Source: Mytilus edulis (lineage: Eukaryota; Mollusca; Bivalvia; Mytilida; Mytilidae). Taken from it: DNA of 64,000 nt. How positions within the stretch are numbered: position 1 is the stretch's first letter; each line of letters begins with the position of its first letter. The stretch spans positions 32,706,193 through 32,770,192 of the forward strand of contig NC_092354.1 of NCBI RefSeq assembly GCF_963676685.1, read 5' to 3'. Positions 61,701 through 64,000 of this stretch are shown here, piece after piece. The position numbers and the translations under genes are program-made. The notes under the pieces were generated by a model. The model saw nothing but the letters and a program-made list of their open reading frames with translations, was not told where the DNA came from and searched no databases.

Positions 61701-62026
61701 TCCTTAATTCAAGAGTGTGTAGTAAATAACGAAATATTCCATGGTATGGTGTTTTACTGAATATCCAAAGTTTTGTCAAAAGATGCTGACTAAATGTTAA
61801 TTCTGAAAAATGCTTACACCGTGAAATTTAGAATAAAGTCTTAGAATTAAAATTCATGAATTCCTTTATACATATAATTCTAATATGTAATTCTTATAGA
61901 CAGAAAAACAGACGAACAATATGGCTCCAAAATATTTGATAAATTTAATCTTCTTACATCCCAGTAAACACATCCTCTGGAGGATTTTATTTGTGCACAA
62001 AGAGCTTCATCCAATGGCGTCTTATC
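52545..62026 (-). CDS. ankyrin-repeat Roc-GTPase gene, six exons seen, partial
   Basis: The exons on the - strand in transcript order are 62026-61958, 60902-60840, 59565-59541, 57261-57013, 56551-56003 and 52714-52545. All are open, have AG/GT borders and join in phase (0, 0, 1, 1, 1, 0), giving about 375 codons. The first exon looks like an ankyrin repeat (DKTPLDEA). The fourth carries the P-loop GRKGAGKTS, the fifth the G3 motif WDFAGDEEFY, and the sixth a G4-like VGTFKD. The order and wording match the Roc domain of ROCO-family proteins that are numerous in mussels. The COR domain normally follows but is not in the window; after the last exon the intron would add only a few codons before a stop. 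The 5' exons lie beyond 62026 or outside the window. Confidence 0.8.
52902..52975. repeat. homopolymer C14-A13 and A-rich low complexity
   Basis: A run of 14 C is followed by a run of 13 A and then repeated caaaaa units. It lies in the long intron between Roc exons E and F. Length here is error-prone in any assembly. Confidence 0.9.
54066..54355 (-). repeat. near-complete mytilid repeat, gatgtggtatgattgcc family, inverted
   Basis: On the - strand it begins agatgtggtgtgagtgcc and aatgagacaactctccatac. It passes through the caacacggagccttagctca block and ends at cctgacttaggacaggtgc. This is the longest and best-kept copy in the window and defines both ends at about 290 bases. Confidence 0.85.
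55222..55343. mobile_element. left part of a foldback MITE (copy 1)
   Basis: It matches 59719-59837 closely: cctatacatttc, ggaatatgattggt, gagaccgtgtatattccata, ttaggttagtagggaggcga, cacggttagtagt. accgtgtat and atacacggt inside it are inverted. It lies in the intron between Roc exons E and F. Confidence 0.7.
55410..55619. mobile_element. foldback MITE, 37-bp arms (copy 1), with nested repeat
   Basis: The left arm is 55410-55446 (catagtgtgctagtgaccta, atacgatatatacgggg) and the right arm 55583-55619 is its reverse complement with two differences. Between the arms lies a piece of the gatgtggtatgattgcc family (55499-55530) and another agtcggtaagatatggaatt segment, so the element was invaded or rearranged. 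Confidence 0.75.
56003..56551 (-). CDS. Roc gene exon E (linker and G3 motif)
   Basis: Acceptor attatag, donor caag|gtatcg. It starts KKEVLEINARLLKPYKQSL, passes through a Ser/Lys-rich linker and a LPSQVVKLKANG segment, and ends with YASVFLWDFAGDEEFYHTHQ and SQDAIYLVVTQLNEADTEGA. WDFAG is the Walker-B/G3 motif of Roc GTPases. Confidence 0.85.
57013..57261 (-). CDS. Roc gene exon D (P-loop)
   Basis: Acceptor tttcaag, donor aaca|gtatga. It encodes VPTEIEQMKDKESVPLYLKL, then DIRLVVVGRKGAGKTSLIKR with a complete G1 P-loop, and TNGIEIHQMRCKADLNDG around the G2 threonine. The first codon is split with exon C. Confidence 0.88.
57650..57765 (-). repeat. mytilid repeat, gtgtcaaagagacaac family, inverted
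   Basis: It reads on the + strand as ccgtccttcggttgcgggat, ttctcgctgcgttgaagatt and tctgacacattccccgtttc, the reverse complement of the family at 43219 and 49298. Confidence 0.7.
57970..58116 (+). repeat. degenerate 21-bp tandem repeat, about 7 units
   Basis: Units start at 57970, 57991, 58012, 58033, 58054, 58075 and 58096, with a cgttat...gga/ctactagtc-like pattern. An 81-codon frame (57931-58174) runs through it, so each unit would encode seven residues of the type RYxxLLx. I regard the frame as a by-product of the minisatellite. Confidence 0.65.
58177..59540. other. intron sequence of the Roc gene
   Basis: No exon, repeat or hairpin is supported in this stretch. Confidence 0.35.
59541..59565 (-). 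CDS. Roc gene exon C (25-base micro-exon)
   Basis: It is framed by atttcag and g|gtatgt, encodes AKVELNLT plus one base, and completes the Val codon of exon D. It is too short to be safe alone; the phase match on the exon D side supports it. Confidence 0.5.
59719..60212. mobile_element. foldback MITE, complete copy 2
   Basis: The left part 59719-59837 matches 55222-55343. The right part contains a perfect 36-bp inverted pair at 60103-60138 and 60165-60200 (catagtgtgctagtgaccta at one side, taggtcactagcacactatg at the other) around a 26-base loop. The full element is about 490 bases, non-coding, in the intron between Roc exons B and C. Confidence 0.8.
60840..60902 (-). CDS. Roc gene exon B (ankyrin-repeat part)
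   Basis: Acceptor ttattacag, donor aag|gtatga, exactly 21 codons: VIPDGNQDKSDERTQIVKYL plus K. RTQIVKYL resembles the second helix of an ankyrin repeat. It joins exon A and exon C in phase 0. Confidence 0.6.
61085..61590 (+). repeat. two tandem copies of a mytilid repeat (gatcctgctccacatgtggc family)
   Basis: The first copy is about 61093-61290 (caaagggatagtcaaactca start, ttcggaagggtaggctgctg end). The second is about 61365-61590 (gatcctgctccaggtgtagc end). Both follow the same block order, which I recognise from memory as a Mytilus repeat. They lie in the intron between Roc exons A and B. Confidence 0.65.
61958..62026 (-). CDS. Roc gene exon A (ankyrin repeat)
   Basis: Acceptor cattgtag, donor gat|gtaaga, 23 codons: DKTPLDEALCAQIKSSRGCV then YWD. 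The TPLDEA core is the first helix of an ankyrin repeat. Upstream exons with the remaining repeats were not recognised. Confidence 0.65.
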
Positions 62027-62507
62027 CTACAATGTAAACATGATAAACTAATATTAATATTTTATTATCTTTTAAAATCAATTTAAGCCATTGGTTAACT
62101 GTATCAATATTTGTTTTCTTACTATTAAGGTTAAGGAACTGTAAATGGGCTGTCGCAGATTTGGTTAACATTTTGCATACAACATCGGCTCGTTGAACTT
62201 TAACTCAAAATCAAGAAAATATTTTCTGAAATACTACTGATTAATTTTTGTTTTCAAAATAGGTGAATATTTGTATAGAAAGCACATACAATCAGCTATA
62301 AGGGATCTTGAATTTGTCTTAAAATCGTCAAATGGCCAATTTTAAATACATAGCTTTTTCTTAAAAACTGTATGATGTTGGTACACAAATTTCCGTTTTA
62401 ATGATTTAAAATAGTAATAAATGTAAAATCGTTTTCGCCAATTTGATATGCATTCTTTACAAAAAAAGTAAAATAAAAAAATAAAAAAAACTCCTAGGAA
62501 AATTTAA

Positions 62508-62960
62508 AAGTCCCTTATGAAATGGCAAAATCAAAACCTCAAACACATCAAACGAATGAAAGACGACTGTCATATTCCTGACTTGGTACAGACATGTGTA
62601 CAAAATACTGGATTAAACCTGGTTTCATAGTTAGCGAAACCTCACTTGTATGACTGCCGCATAGAAGTCCATTATATTGACAACAATGTGTGAGCAAAAT
62701 AAACAGACATAATAGGTAAAAATGTCAAAAATTGGGGTACGGCAGTCAACATTTTAATAAAAACAAAAAACTATTTCAACAAAGAAAAACAAATTGGCAT
62801 AAATACATTCTATAGACAAAGTAAATACGCTATACTGAAAGACAAGAATACAAAAAATGACCACAGCACAATTACATAATGGCGGGATATATAAATACTG
62901 AGCAACGCCAAAAGTATATTACCAAAAATGGATTTACAAGGACAAATGAAAAGACCACTA
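62508..62960 (+). repeat. long mytilid repeat (ctgtcatattcctgacttgg family)
   Basis: Blocks in order: atggcaaaatcaaaacctca, aacacatcaaacgaatg, ctgtcatattcctgacttgg, tcacttgtatgactgccgca, caacaatgtgtgagcaaaat and tggcgggatatataaatac. I recognise this order from memory in Mytilus DNA. A reverse-transcriptase remnant follows at 63010, so it may belong to the same retroelement. Confidence 0.65.
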
Positions 62961-63009
62961 TAACATGTATAACATGTACTTAAGATGGTAAACAACGTCA
63001 GTACCTAGA

Positions 63010-63510
63010 ACTCATATGTCAAGACCATCACGTATTATTTGTAAAGTTGACACGGAATATTCACCAACAAGGTATAGGTATCTTCTTATGAATTTTTTTT
63101 TAGAAAAAGGACAAGACGTTCTTTGACACATAACCTTGACTCATCTGCGCAGATATTTTTGACGTTTTACATGTCTGAGTAGCAGCTACAAGCTCTTGAA
63201 TACCGAATGAGTTGGGAAATGTATATCCCATATGCAGGTGAAGTTAGTATATTGCTGCTACGGTGGGGGAAATCTATAATTTCGAAATTAAAATCGTCTT
63301 GTTTGTCACAGATTCTGGTACTGAGATGACCGCTTATGTCAAATTCGAGGTACAAGTCTAAAAATGGAGCAGAGGAAACGTGTCTGTTGTTTCTTTAATT
63401 TCTAGTTCTGGAGATATATAAATGGAACCCAATCAGAAAAGTTTGGATGGTTAATGGACAGAAAATCATCAATATATCTGAATGTGAATGTTCACCTATT
63501 TTGAAAGAAT
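63010..63510 (-). pseudogene. reverse-transcriptase remnant with YIDD motif
   Basis: Read on the - strand: TFTFRYIDDFLSINHPNFSD then WVPFIY, a frame change, PELEIKETTDT, another frame change, LDLYLEFDISGHLSTRICDK and DDFNFEIIDFPHRSSNI with AYGIYISQLIRYSRACSCYS, then in a shifted frame GEYSVSTLQIIRDGLD. The YIDD box is the catalytic palm motif, and the remainder matches the thumb/connection region of a bivalve retroelement family. At least three frame changes make it inactive. Confidence 0.8.
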
Positions 63511-63699
63511 TCAATCACTAATATTTCAGAAAATAAAGGAGATAAATGCATTATTTTTTTGATTATCAATTATAGTTCAACAAGCCAATTTTTTTTGCAT
63601 TTTTTTTTAAATCTGTAACATTGCCCATTTACTGTCCCGTGACCCTTATCAAAGGGTCTTTTTACTGTAATAATACATTTTCTTTTTACTCAATGATAA

Positions 63700-63900
63700 G
63701 GCAATATCTCATATTTTTATTTCTTCTTATTCTGTTCTCTCTCAGAAGCGAGCAGTTTATAATGCAGGTTAAGATATGAAATAAAGATTTGACGAACTGA
63801 TCAAAGTTACCAGGGTTATGATTCGTACCGTAGACGCGCGTTTTGTCTACAAAAGACTCATCGGTGACCGTCGAATCTAAAAAGTAAAAAACGTCCAAAC
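63700..63900 (-). repeat. mytilid repeat (gatgagtcttttgtagac family)
   Basis: On the - strand it reads ttagattcgacggtcaccga, tgagtcttttgtagacaaaa, cgcgcgtctacggtac and a ccctggtaactttgatcag block. It is familiar from memory as a dispersed Mytilus repeat. The 80-codon frame over it is incidental. Confidence 0.65.
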
Positions 63901-64000
63901 AAAGTACGCAATTGAGGTAAAAGGTCATGGTTTAAAAAAACTAATATGTATCCACCTAGGGTTTTCTAATTCAAGGCATACATTGGTAAATTCTTGTTTT

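Noticed and set aside
63686..63928. 80-codon - strand ORF
   Set aside because: It lies over a dispersed repeat (gatgagtcttttgtagac family).
1..64000. tRNA or rRNA genes
   Set aside because: I saw no cloverleaf with conserved A/B boxes and no rRNA-like sequence; a dedicated scan was not possible by eye.

Overview
The window looks like AT-rich nuclear DNA of a bivalve, most likely a mussel of the family Mytilidae. That rests on several dispersed repeats I recognise from memory as typical of Mytilus DNA (for example the 'gatgtggtatgattgcc' and 'gtgtcaaagagacaac' families, the latter usually followed by an acaaccc segment). It also rests on eukaryotic intron/exon structure and on a Roc-GTPase gene of a kind expanded in mussels. 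There are no bacterial operons, rRNA genes or CRISPR arrays.

Layout. 1-2300: non-coding with a mytilid repeat. 2316-5269: a broken five-exon gene of the DUF7869 type. 5348-7100: a mytilid repeat and a decayed reverse-transcriptase fragment. 7926-14141: a large Helitron polyprotein on the + strand. Its order is OTU protease, duplicated basic motif, zinc ribbon, DUF6570-like region, HUH Rep nuclease and Pif1-type helicase. It is broken by three shifts at A-runs, all in the same direction, and by one in-frame TAG. 14173-38999: a 24.8 kb tandem array of a 60-bp unit that begins about 30 bases after the helicase stop codon. The central 407 units keep perfect 60-bp register, and the array shows higher-order duplications. 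39305-40027: an SGNH-hydrolase-like ORF. 40850-41350: isolated diverged relatives of the 60-bp unit. 42694-44715: a possible three-exon gene of unknown function with one in-frame stop. 44777-45044: a piggyBac-like MITE. 46071-46192: a foldback element. 51593-51720: a cluster of CRE palindromes. 52545-62026, - strand: an ankyrin-Roc GTPase gene whose six recognised exons join in phase, with MITEs and repeats in its introns. 62508-63900: more mytilid repeats and a second reverse-transcriptase remnant.

How it fits together. The centre of interest is the Helitron, the array and the SGNH-like ORF. A rolling-circle element encodes the Rep-helicase and is followed directly by a satellite whose edge unit recurs inside the array. 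Diverged units also lie beyond the SGNH-like ORF. I infer that the array and possibly the SGNH-like gene belong to the same giant element or grew from its 3' part. The Helitron termini could not be fixed, so this remains an inference. The Roc gene is the only clearly host-type gene, and its 3' (COR) portion was not found in the window.
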